From Gnetum montanum (taxonomy: Eukaryota > Streptophyta > Gnetopsida > Gnetales > Gnetaceae), in NCBI GenBank assembly GCA_015680685.1, contig MNCI01004661.1, positions 1,223,690 through 1,287,689 of the forward strand: a stretch of 64,000 nucleotides of DNA. Reading direction: 5' to 3'. Every line of letters starts with the position of its first letter. Within the stretch, counting starts at the first letter, position 1. Of this stretch, positions 10,576 through 20,795 are shown piece by piece. A program made the position numbers and the translations under genes. The notes under the pieces are model-generated. The model had not been told where the DNA came from. It saw only the letters and a list, made by a program, of their open reading frames with translations, and ran no database searches.

Positions 10576-13400
10576 CTACCGCCTCCACCCACTTTGTGCA
10601 GTAGTCAATAGCTTGATGATGTATGCCTTCCCGTTGGACATCGGTGTGATGGAACCCATGAAGTCGATGCCCCAAAGGTCGAAGGGTTCTAGTGGTTGGA
10701 TCCACTGTTGAGATCCCTCCATTCGTGCAGTCATCCCACTATCTCTCTGACATCATTCACAAGAGCGGGCAAACCATTGTGCATCCCTAAAGAGTGTAGG
10801 CCAGTAACATCCTGCAAGTAGGATCTTAATGGTCGTGCTTCATCCAACATAGTGGCCCCCACAATGGCCCTCGTGAGCATCTTGAAGGATGCGTAGTGTA
10901 TCATCATTAGGGACTCACCATCAAACCAGGCCATTTGCACACACCTTATAAAGGTGGCCATTGATTTCCATGATGCGCTTGGCCTTATGGAGAAATTTCT
11001 ATTTTTGTTGATGGTCCCACTCCTTTGCTAATTCTTGGGTTATGAGATAGGTGAGGATGTGGCTGAACCAAGGTGATTCTTTGGGCACCTTCTTATCAAT
11101 CGCTCCCACAAAGAGGAGTTCATCTAGAAATTGGTCGAAGAGTGGCTTCTCCTCTTCTATGTTATCCCATCATAATCAAGACAAGTGGTCAGCAACCACA
11201 TTCTTAGTTCCCTTCTAATCTACCATAGTGAGGTCAAATTCTTGAAGAATCACTAGCCACCGTATGATACGAGGGCTTACCGCTGGTTAGTTCATCAAAA
11301 ACCGAATGGCACTATGGTCGGTATGCATAAACACCTTGTACCTGAGCACATAGTATCAGAATTTTTCCAAGGCAAACACCACTACCATTAACACTTTTTT
11401 GATCTTGGTGTAGTTAAGCTGAGGACCCACAATGTTATAGCTTGCACAGTGGATATAGTATGGATCTTTCTGGTCGTCCCACTATGTAAGCATGGCTCCC
11501 AATGCATAGTTGAATGCATCTGTCATGATGTGGAAGGATCTGGACCAATCAGGTGCCCATAAAATTGGAGTCTCTATGAGTTTCTACTTAAGTGTTTGGA
11601 ATGCAAATTCACATTTCCTAGTCTAGACGAACGGAACATCTTTCTTTGTGAGTTCCACCAATGGCTTGGCAACCTTTGAAAAATTTTTGATGAAGTGCCA
11701 ATAGTAACTAATGTGGCCAAGGAATGATCAAACATCTTTTACAATGCTTGGTTGACTAGTGATTCCTTGGATGACCCTGATATTTTCAGGATCTATGTTA
11801 ATCCCTGCTTGTGAAATATAGTTCCCTAGAATAGTGCCCTCTTGGACCATTAAGTGGCTCTTTTTCTAGTTGAGCTGTAGATTAGTTTCCACACATCTTT
11901 TTAGAACCTACACAAGGTGATCCAAGGCTTGTTTAAACATGGCTCCATAGGTAGAGAAGTCATCCATGAAGACTTCTAGCCCATTGCCAATTTGTTGCTG
12001 GAAGATGCTGAGGACAAGGAGTTGGAAAGTGGCAGGTGCATTACATAGGCCAAAGGGCATCTTTTTGTATGCGAAAGTCCCCTAGGAACTTGTAAATGTT
12101 GTCTTGGCCTAGTCTTCTGGTGCAATTTGGATTTGGTTATAGCCACTATAACCATCCAAAAAGCTATAATAACAATGCCCTATGGTATCCAACACTTGGT
12201 CCACAAATGGGAGTAGGAAGTGATCCTTGAAGGTAGCCATGTTGAGCAATCAAAAATCTATACAGACCCTTCACTTGCCACCCTTCTTTGGTACAATAAT
12301 GAGTGGGCTAACCCATTCACTATCCACAATGGAGTAGATGAACCCCACTTTCAAAAACCACTCAATTTCATCTTTGACAACCTACTTTAGTTTGGGGTTC
12401 AACCACCTTTGTGGTTGTCGTCGTGGCTTCATGGATGGGTCAATATAAATCTGATGTTGGCAAACCCTGGGGTTCAAAAGTGGCCTCCCATTTGTTCACC
12501 ACCTTCAGCAACTTCTCCTTTTGTTCAGAAGCAAGGGTGGCATTGATAATCACCGACTTCCCATTCTGCAAAAATGCATATTCTAAATGGGCCAATAAGG
12601 ATTTGAGTTCCAAGGGATCCTATTTAAAAATTTCAGGGATTTGTAACTTCCCCAATCATCATAGTTATCAATAGTGGATACTTGTTGATGAACCTTTTCC
12701 AAATCATCCATGCTTTCTACATAGGCGTGTACAAGTCGCTCAAATGGTTCCATGCATAACGTGCTGCTAGTAGGATTAGTGGTCAACCATTGGGTGCCTT
12801 CTTGATTTGTGGCTACTACATACAGGCATTTTTGAACTTGCAATTCCTCGGTACACCAACTGCATGCTTGAATAGATGTCTACTTAGTAGACCACAGCTG
12901 CTACACACAGTTGCACCTGGAGTCATTGTATGCGATGCATGGAACACACTTCTTCTCAATCTTTCCAAAAGGATTTTCCTTTGAAATTTAGAGGGAAAGA
13001 TCTCAAAGTCCTAATCTTGCATCCATCATGCTCAACCAAGATCTTCCCATTATGAATGGAAAGTTTCCCTTGCAATTCTCAACATGAATGACAATGAAGT
13101 TGGTAGGATAGGACCACCCACAAATGGTGGTCACAATGTCTTCCACCAATCCTAAGGGAACAATAATGGATTGGTTTGCTAGCTCAATCTAAATGTTGCT
13201 CTTCTTTAACAAGGGTAGGTTCNTAGCTCAATCTAAATGTTGCTCTTCTTTAACAAGGGTAGGTTCCAAGTCTTGTACATGTCATGTCAAATCAAGTTGA
13301 CTCCCAACCCCGAATCCAGAAGAGCTTTACATGGCTCATTTCCTACCACTTGAAGATAGATGAGGGGGCTTCCTAGATTAGTCAATTTCTGAGGAAGATG
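10576..13400 (-). pseudogene. pol: pol of element C (PR-RT-RH-partial IN)
   Basis: Minus-strand order: protease about 13400-12990 (LLDSGLGVNLI near 13300, later IIMGRSWL-type end), linker, RT about 12400-11590 (SEWVSPL, PFGLCNAPATFQ, VFMDDFSTYG near 11965), RNase H about 11580-11180 (TDHSAIRFLMN), then the HHCC zinc-binding part of integrase (HEGHCGGHY...C..C, about 10870-10740) and the start of its core (WGIDFMGSI.PMSNG). The frame ends at 10576 in the 3' LTR, so the second catalytic Asp and the Glu are gone. Internal stops are common. A 43-bp duplication around the N at 13223 breaks the protease frame and looks like an assembly artefact. Confidence 0.85.
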
Positions 13401-13419
13401 GCCTGCCTTTATCTAGTCC

Positions 13420-15932
13420 ATCATAGCATGTGTGAGCATGACGATCTGTATGTTAGAAGGCATTTGGTTTGAAGGATACTTGAAGGGTGGAACGGTGGAG
13501 GCTATTGGAGGTTCAAAGACACTAGCCACAGGTGTGTGTGAGGGTATGCTTGAGTTATTGGGCCTGAAAAAGGGATGTTTCCATGGCTTTGCTTTCATTC
13601 CACTTGGCTGAGGAGTAGGTTGTAAGTTGACAGCCCTCATAGCATTACGTTGTTATGGCTGTGGTGGTATTTGTCCCTGCATAGGTGGAGTAGGTGGTAG
13701 CTGAGTGGGATGTTGCTGAGTAGGGACAGTAAGAGAAGGTGATGGAGGATAGTAGAGATGTAGGTTCTTCCCCCTAGGTGATGGAGACTATGATTGAAAG
13801 TATTCTGGGGGGTGGTAATGATTTTGAAAATTTGCATGACTAAAAGAGTCCCACAGGGAGACAGGTTGCTAAACATAGTACCCATAGGGATCTGGCTATC
13901 GGTAAGGGTACTACTACCTTGGAGGTGGCATCCCCCATGATTGTGGATGCTTCCATTGCTAAAAATATTTGTAAGGTTGCAGTGGTGCACCACTTGGATA
14001 ATATCCTTGCTGCTGGTGGAACTGCCTGGGATTGCCTTGTGGGTAAGGCAACCTTCAGGGTTTTTGCCTCTTTGCCAAGAAAGGATTCAATGCATACACC
14101 CCAGACTCTTGTAGATGTGACACCATGGGACAACACCCCTTAGGGTTTTCGTATTGGCATATGTCACACTCATCATCTCCTTCTATATCAAAGTATGCAA
14201 CATGTTTTGCTACAACAACTTTTCCCTTACCTTTATGGTAGGCACGTTCAACTTCCTTCCTCCTATGTCAATCAAAATCATTACTTTGCTTTTTGGACTT
14301 CTTTACGATTTTTAGAACACTTTGAAATTTTTTGTCCAAAGAGTCCCACATCTTATCAACCTTGGCTGATATTTTAGAAGCAATTTTTTGTAAGGGTAAG
14401 GTTTTACAGTTCACCACTACATCCAATGGTGATTCTTCCTCATCTTCACAAAATTGAACTTTCCTCTTTCTGATGGAGGGATCCCGGTTATACTCCTCTA
14501 CACTTTCCTTCTTTCTAAGTTCCCCGTCTTCTTTAACCACTTGCTCAATTAAGTGCTATAGTTGATAAACCCTTAGCTCTGATAGTCGTCCTTGGGCATA
14601 CATGCCAAGGGTCTTTCTAGTTTCAAAGCAGAGCGCATCAATGATATGGTGAAGTTGTGCCCACTGAGAGTAGTCATGACTAGGGTATCAATGTAATAAT
14701 GAGTAGTATTTGCTTATGGTTGCATCCAAGGGTTCATGACTACCTTGCTTCCATCCTTGGATCTAGCGTCTCAGGTTAGCCACTCTGGAGTAGGTTTGAT
14801 ACTTGTCATTGAAGATTTCTAGCATTGTACTCCATCTCTTGATTGATTCCAGCTCCAAATACCGGTACCAGCTAATCTCTTCTTTGATGAGTGTGCGAGG
14901 GAATAGCTTAAGTTTCTACCAATCATTATCTATGTTCTACGGGGTGCAAGCATCATGAAATGCTTACAAGTGAGTCTATGGATCACAATTATGTCCCCCT
15001 TCAAATTTGGGGATGTTGTTCATGTCAATGCACTTGATCCAACTATCTTTCAAGTGCCTACTAAGTATTTGAACTACCTTGGTGATATTGAGCATACTTT
15101 GAGTAGCCAACAGTGGTTCATCTGAGTCATAGTCTTGCTGAAGGCCATGATTTCTATGATAATTTCAATTGCCTATCCTTTCTTGATAGTGAGAATCGTG
15201 TGATTAGTCATGCACTCCCTCATGTCATTCCCTTCAGCCCTTGTGACCACCATCCCCCCAATCCTTTCTACCATGGTTATGATCAAAATCAAAACTGGAT
15301 GAAGATAGAGTGGAGCGAGACTATGGAGAAGAGGGAGGGGAATCACCACTGCCCCAGTGTCGATCTCCTCCTCTACTCTGATGACGACCTTAATCTTAAT
15401 GCCCATCATTACTTTTATCATGACCTTTCCTACGTGATCCCCCATCTTCCTGGGGGTCCCGATCACTTGATTACTTGCTTTGGATGATGGAATGAATGAT
15501 CTGATGCATCGGAGGAGGTTTGGCTAAATGAGAATCATGAAAGACATGTTCCTCATCATCCTACAGTCCTTGCAAGAATAAGGGGTTACTGAACTGTTTC
15601 CCCTTCATGTGTTTGTGTCATTCTACCTATTGTTGGTCTCATACATGTTGTGCCTCAGTTGGACAATAGTCTTTGTGGTCATGGTCCTCCATGATGTACT
15701 CCACACAGTAGTCCTAAATGCCTAGTCTAGTAAGATTGTGAAACAGCATTCTAGGAGCTGATCGGTCAGGTAGTAATATGATGTTGCCCTCCATGTCCTG
15801 CCAGCGTAGATGCTCATCCTGATGTAGGATAAAGGTGAAGTCAGGGACATATTCATTTGGATGTGTGTATACCACCTAACATTTTAGTGGCACCAATGGG
15901 TTGGATCCATCTCGCCTGTGAGAAGAAGACAT
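13420..15932 (-). pseudogene. gag: gag of element C
   Basis: Starts at the minus-strand ATG at 15930-15932 (MSSSH). Domains in order: N-terminal block (FTFILHQDEHLRW, about 15830), an Arg/His/Ser/Gly-rich section (about 15470-15170), the DEPLLATQSMLNIT segment (about 15110), a capsid-type domain (about 15010-14600), a helical KVDKMWDSLDKKFQS stretch (about 14350), a Cys motif CDICQYENPKGCC near 14160, and a Pro/Gln/Tyr-rich tail with PYGYYV (14080-13420). The layout equals that in D, F and H. Multiple stops and frameshifts make it non-coding today. Confidence 0.8.
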
Positions 15933-16077
15933 TTTGGATGTTAGATAATCCACTAATTGGTGTACCTTACTTTTTACTTAGACCACATAGCGTGCATAGA
16001 TTTTACTATCCTAGGTCTGTTCCAATGATGTGAATGATAATTTTGCTAAGGTTAGATGGCGCATGTAAGACTAACAG

Positions 16078-16095
16078 TCCCCAGAAATGGTGTCA
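16078..16095 (-). promoter_or_regulatory. Primer-binding site of element C
   Basis: The minus-strand sequence TGACACCATTTCTGGGGA lies next to the LTR edge at 16097 and is a decayed match to TGGCGCCGTTGCCGGGGA. Confidence 0.6.
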
Positions 16096-16096
16096 A

Positions 16097-16998
16097 TGAT
16101 GATCAGCGAGGTACCCCTACGCCCAACCATGCGAATCATGGGCATTCACACATGACTCAGTCAAATTCCGTAGACTGTAAGCACTTGCATACACCAAACT
16201 CTAACTAGCAAGATCTTGTGTTAGAACAGTCGTTGTCTTCCCAACCTCACTTGTGGTGTTCTGATGTGATGGTTAATTGAGATTGAGATAAATGATTTTT
16301 ATGGCTTTTCTCTTTATCTTCTAGAGTCTAATTCTTGAAATGAAACGTAAGGAATGGGATATTGCGTAATCTATAATTATCCTTATCTATCTCTTAACTC
16401 TTCCTAGCATAAGCATCCGCTCCCATCTTCTATGCACATCCTGAGCATCCCCTAACCACTACTGGGTTACCAAACGATAAGCATCACTGGGTTGCCAAGT
16501 GTTGGGTTTATGTTCGAGATGGTTGTACTTATGGTTTTTATAAGATATAAAAGAGCAATGACGATTAAAGTGATAATAATGAAAACTTAAGGAATTATTA
16601 AAGCATAGAAATATTAAACTATTAAATGCTTAAATGACTAAATCCAATTGTTGCAAGGAATGCTTGAAAAGCTCATCTTTATTGCCGGTCATGCCAATGG
16701 GCTCAGGTACATTAGCACTCGAATAAAGAGCCGAACACCTTTCTCACACCTGCTATGGGCACTTGGAAAATATTCTAACTCTCGTGGGAACAAACTGCAA
16801 GAGCTTTGCTATAACTACCAAAAAGATGTCTCATTGTGGTGGAAGCACACTTATTTATAGGCTAGAACAAACGTTGCATAAACGAGGCCACATAGATGCA
16901 TGGATAGATGCGTCGATGGGGCCACATCAACGTAGCTGTGTATACAAGGCCCCATATACCTTGCCCAGTTGATGCATCAACTGATGAGCACTTCATCA
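16097..16998 (-). mobile_element. Element C 5' LTR
   Basis: 902 bp with TGATGA...TTCATCA ends. In element orientation: U3, a TATA box at 16852-16859, and a hairpin-forming TCTTTATT...AATAAAGA at 16676-16729. The U5 end resembles those of D, F and H, while the U3 does not resemble theirs. Confidence 0.85.
16676..16729 (-). promoter_or_regulatory. Poly(A)-signal hairpin, element C
   Basis: TCTTTATT and AATAAAGA form a perfect 8-bp inverted repeat around a loop of 38 bases. The AATAAA is thus in the 3' arm. The second copy, at 10273-10326, is also perfect. Confidence 0.55.
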
Positions 16999-17003
16999 CC
17001 ATA

Positions 17004-17800
17004 TGAATCATAAGTGTTCACATGCAACCCAATCGAATTTCATGGACTTAGTTACCTAATTTTCCGATATTTCTAAATAGTGAATTGTGTGCTTGTAAAT
17101 CGTTATCTTTCCAATCCATACTTGTGTTAAAATGTGCATATGGTTAAGTGTGGTTGAGACATAAGATATTTATTTTTATATTTTTTATTATTATTTTCCT
17201 ATTTTCTAGATGATTAAATGAAGATTTGAGAATTGAAGTCTCTATTCCAATTTATTGTACATATCCTAAACCTATATTAACACTATTGGGTTACCAAGTA
17301 TATACTATTTGGGCATACCAAGTATCCATTGCTAGGATTACCAAGTGTTAATATGTTATGCTTGAAAGGGTCATACTCACATGGCTTATAATTAATAATA
17401 TTAATTAATTAAGAATAGAAAAGCAAATTGCATGTAATGTAAAGTACTAGAAAGTAGAATCAAGCTAGTCTAAAGTGCTACAATAGATAAAGGAAACCTT
17501 GATTTTATTGTTGTCTATGCAAATGTGTCCAAGTATATATGCACTCGAATAAAATGTCATACAATCTCTTCAATACACACTATGGACACTCAGAGGAAAA
17601 AATATTCTAACTTGTATAGAAGAAAACTATAACAATTTGGCTAAAGCTAAAACCAAAAGGTGCCATAAATGTAAAGGGTGTATGCACTTATATAGGCAAT
17701 AACTGCATTAGCATCAATGTACTTGCATTAATGAATCCTAGCATGTGTTGACAAGGATACGTCAATGGGCATGCATATACGTAGCCTATATTAATGATAG
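17004..17800 (-). mobile_element. Element B LTR, second part
   Basis: This continues the LTR begun at 9661-9695. Sequence after the CCATA duplication runs through LTR-like blocks: GTTACC/TACCAAGT repeats corresponding to the U5 of relatives, an AATAAAAT hairpin at 17502-17555, and a CTTATATAGGC TATA-like site near 17693. The far edge is set near 17800, where LINE-like sequence (ATCTTCCAAAGTCATGTC) begins. The other LTR of element B is not in the window. Confidence 0.65.
17502..17555 (-). promoter_or_regulatory. Poly(A)-signal hairpin, element B (covarying stem)
   Basis: ATTTTATT and AATAAAAT form a perfect 8-bp inverted repeat at the place where C, D, F and H have TCTTTATT and AATAAAGA. The two outer pairs have changed on both sides (U-A to A-U, and C-G to U-A), so pairing is kept. 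Confidence 0.55.
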
Positions 17801-18480
17801 TTTATTAACAATCTTCCAAAGTCATGTCACTATTATCATCAAGGGGATCATATATTTTACTCATGTTCTTTTATGCCATAAAAAAAGGCTATTGGAGCAC
17901 ATCAACACTAAGTTACTATAAACACTACTAAGGTTTCTTCTACAAATGTTGTAAATTCTAGTAAGGCTTTCTTTTTTTATAAATGTTGCAGATCTTGCAA
18001 TGACTTCTTATGTTAATATTTCAACAATTAGCTCATCTTTTTCTTTTAGTGTAGTTCAACAAAATGTATCTTTGAGGAAGGTGTCATATAAATTAATTTC
18101 AAAGAATTTTGTAAGGACTAAGAAGAAATAAATATTTATCCCTAAGGTCTCATAGAAACTTCTTGTTAATTCAAATAGTTCCCAAATGGTTCTTCATAAC
18201 AAAAAAATAAAGTTTATCTATTGGTGATTACATGTTAAATCTTCAAAGTGAACAGCATTTTCAAGATATTTTAAATAGTAATAATTCATTTGTAGCTAAT
18301 GGTTAAGAAATGAAGATAATATCTTTTGATAATTTTGATTCTATTGATAGGGCAGGGGCTTCCTCCCCCTCCATCCAATGTTAATCTTTTCATGGAATAT
18401 CTAATTTCCCAAAGGGGAGGTTTTTTCACGGTTGGTTGTAAGGATGAAAACCTAAAAAGACATCCCTAAAATCATTAGGC
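17801..18480 (+). pseudogene. LINE-type ORF1 end and ORF2 start, copy 1
   Basis: Matches 30805-31470 on the same strand. It begins at a zinc-knuckle region (SKSCHY.H...H) that is more complete in copy 2. It continues through a Ser/Thr/Asn-rich tail and reaches MLIFSWNI near 18382, which resembles the first residues of a LINE endonuclease (MKIISWNVRG). Frames are badly broken. The LINE assignment is inference from the order of DUF4283-like domain, zinc knuckle and SWN motif. Confidence 0.45.
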
Positions 18481-18579
18481 TTTTCATTTTTTGTTGATTT
18501 AGAGTTTCTCATCTTTTCAATAGTCCTTTGCTTTTGTACTTTTAATCTTTATTTCTAATATATATATTTCTTAGGATCT

Positions 18580-18850
18580 GATATCTAAAAGTATTAAACA
18601 AATGGTAGTGGTTATTTTGAGAATATGCAAGGATATAACTTATATAAATTAAAATTTTCATGACTACATAGAAAGCCTCTGTGACATTATTTTAAGTATA
18701 ACTTATCTAATACAATATTTACCAAAACATCAAAAAAGACCTTATAAGTTGCATTGTGATTGGTAAGAACTTTTTGGGAGATAGTAATAGTAATAACACA
18801 TTCAACATTATGGTATCTTAAAAAGACAACTTAAACTTGTCGATTATTAC
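18580..18850 (+). repeat. LINE-associated repeat, upstream segment
   Basis: Matches 29915-30130, which in copy 2 lies upstream of the ORF1-like region. Here it lies downstream of copy 1, so the two LINE-type copies are arranged head to tail. No frame is recognisable. Confidence 0.5.
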
Positions 18851-19737
18851 TTACAAATAAATAGCAACAAAAGCATAAGTATCTAGGCTTACTTAGAAAT
18901 TAGAGATTCCAAAGAAAGAAAGCCATAGCAATATACATTATGAAGTGGGATTTTTTTGTGCACAAGTGTTCACAAATGCACAAAAAATGTGCATTTAAGA
19001 ATACTCATATAATGTGCATATTGACAAAAAATTTTGACTAATTCATAGTCCAAATTGTTTTACCTTAAAATTAGGTAAACTTCCTGATGCTCCTTTTCCT
19101 ATAACCTTTTCCTATTTTCAATGTTGCACTGCTATAAAAATTATCTTTTCATATTTTTCTCCAATCTCATGAAGATGAAAAGCATTTAATTATTTTATTT
19201 ATTTGAACCATAAATTTTTATGATATAAATTCAATGATAAAGATATTAGAAAATAATCAAGTATAACTTTTTCTTCCCTAACTTCCTTGAAGTTAAAACA
19301 TGCTACTTACAAACTTAATTTATAAGAGTTTTATAGCAAATACTATACAAGCACTTAATGTTGATGGATACTCTTTGAAAAAACTTTACCTTAGCCATTA
19401 TTTTCTATATTATCAAGTTCCTAAAACAAGCTAATGTGACTTGGAATTATTTAAAAATAAACATATAAAATTTGACATGATATAACAGCAAGATTTTTGC
19501 AATTTTCTTCATACATGAGTACGTAAAATGTCATCATCATCATCTTAGCCTAATAAGATGATGATAATCTTAGCCTTTTGTCAAAGAAGATAGTATTCAT
19601 TAGGAGCAATTAAAAGTTAAAATAATTTTATTGTAAAATTAAACTATAACATTTCTATAATCATTATTGTTTCCTTTATCCAAACATTACTCTAAAATCT
19701 CAAATAATATGGAATCTACATGGTCAAGTATTCTTTC
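18851..19737. other. AT-rich DNA, no gene seen
   Basis: Non-coding on both strands as far as I can read. A short run of ATCATC/GATGAT lies at 19530-19565. It is the left flank of the element D insertion. Confidence 0.5.
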
Positions 19738-19747
19738 AAAGTTGATG

Positions 19748-19849
19748 AGAGTGGTTACTCTAGTGGTTAATTCTAATTATTAGAGTAGTTACTCTAGCAA
19801 TTTATTCTAATTATTAGAGTAGCTACTCTAGCGGTTTATTCTAATGATT
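19748..19849 (+). repeat. 34-bp minisatellite in U3 of element D
   Basis: Three units of 34 bp beginning AGAGTRGYTACTCTAG, at 19748-19781, 19782-19815 and 19816-19849, then a partial unit. Each unit begins with a palindromic AGAGTAGTTACTCT-type core. The 3' LTR has only two units (28799-28866), which explains nearly all of the 35-bp length difference between the LTRs. Confidence 0.85.
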
Positions 19850-20022
19850 AGAGTGGTTACTCTAATTATTAGGGTAGTTGCTTCCAAGCCTATAAATACA
19901 GTGCCTAGGTGCACAATTGAAAAAGATGTCTTTTAGTAGTCAAGTAGTAAAACTCTTGTAGTCTATTTGAAATTTAGAGTATTTTCCAAGTGCCCATAGT
20001 AGGAGGTTGAAGTGTGGATGGA

Positions 20023-20074
20023 TCTTTATTCGATCATTGTGTACCTGAGCACACCTTGTGTACGGCAATAAAGG
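20023..20074 (+). promoter_or_regulatory. Poly(A)-signal hairpin, element D 5' LTR
   Basis: TCTTTATT at 20023-20030 pairs with AATAAAGG at 20067-20074 (the last base is changed). The 3' LTR copy at 29040-29091 is perfect (AATAAAGA). The loop holds GTGTACCTGAGCACAC and an overlapping ACACCTTGTGT, two short alternative hairpins. Confidence 0.55.
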
Positions 20075-20660
20075 CAAGCTCTTTAATTCATCCTTGTAGC
20101 ACTTGAGATTTTTTTTCCTACACATTTCTTTTATTTTATTTTCTTATGCATTTATTTTATTTTATTTTATGCACTTTACATTTCTATTATTAGCATAGCA
20201 ATTCATTTTGGTCAATTAACCAAATCATTAAATTACACAAGCACGACCACTTCAAGCATGCATGTAATTCTTGGTAACCTAGTAATGATTAGCGTTTGGT
20301 AACCCCAGTAGTGTTGCACTAGTTCAAGATGTGTACAGAAAGTGGGAATAGATGCTAGTGTTAGGATTAGTTGAAGCCTAGTTAATCAGTAGTTAAGTTA
20401 AATTAGTCACCTAATTATCTCTCTCTCCTCCCTTATTAGTAGTAGGACATAAAAACATAAAAGCTATAAAAATCATATGCCTCAAGCTTACTTAACCATA
20501 CAATCGTGACATACAGGTAAGCTTGGGAAGACAATGATCAACCAACCTGTCCTTGTTCCATAGAGACACATAGGCACTTAGTCCTTGGGATTCGACTAGA
20601 TTGTGCGTGAAATGCTCGTATTCATATGGTTGAGCGTAGGGGTATCTCGCCGCTCATCAT

Positions 20661-20679
20661 TGGCACCGTTGCCAGGGAC
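20661..20679 (+). promoter_or_regulatory. Primer-binding site of element D
   Basis: TGGCACCGTTGCCAGGGAC, one base after the LTR. It differs at two positions from the tRNA-Asp-type site TGGCGCCGTTGCCGGGGAC used by Athila elements. Confidence 0.85.
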
Positions 20680-20795
20680 TTAGTTGTTTGTGCACTAACT
20701 AGAACTTAGGAAATCATTTACATCATTGGAATGAACCCTTAGGGTTGATTGAGAAAATAATAAACAAGAATACATTGCACACTAAACATACAAGT

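Larger units (their letters stand above)
9696..16998 (-). mobile_element. Element C, Athila-like LTR retrotransposon with 3' deletion
   Basis: The edges are TGATGAGTGGCG (9696) and TTCATCA (16998), flanked by a perfect 5-bp duplication, CCATA, at 9691-9695 and 16999-17003. It is inserted in the LTR of element B. Reading on the minus strand: 5' LTR, primer-binding site, gag, protease, RT, RNase H, and the start of integrase, which runs straight into a 3' LTR lacking its first 20-odd bases. The rest of integrase and the whole region to the polypurine tract are missing. A single N at 13223 interrupts the protease. Many stops throughout. Confidence 0.9.
19743..20659 (+). mobile_element. Element D 5' LTR
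   Basis: 917 bp. U3 starts with three 34-bp tandem units (19748-19849), TATAAATA is at 19891-19898, and the poly(A) hairpin is at 20023-20074. U5 ends in GGTTGAGCGTAGGGGTA...CTCATCA, a segment shared with C, F and H. Confidence 0.95.

Noticed and set aside
13637-14136. Two open stretches on the minus strand in C
   Set aside because: They are out-of-frame readings of the Pro/Gln-rich gag tail.
19748-19849. CRISPR-like array of regular repeats
   Set aside because: The units are contiguous 34-bp tandem repeats without unique spacers, inside an LTR of a plant element.
20660-20680. tRNA gene fragment at the LTR edge
   Set aside because: It is the primer-binding site, complementary to the last bases of a tRNA only; no cloverleaf is present.
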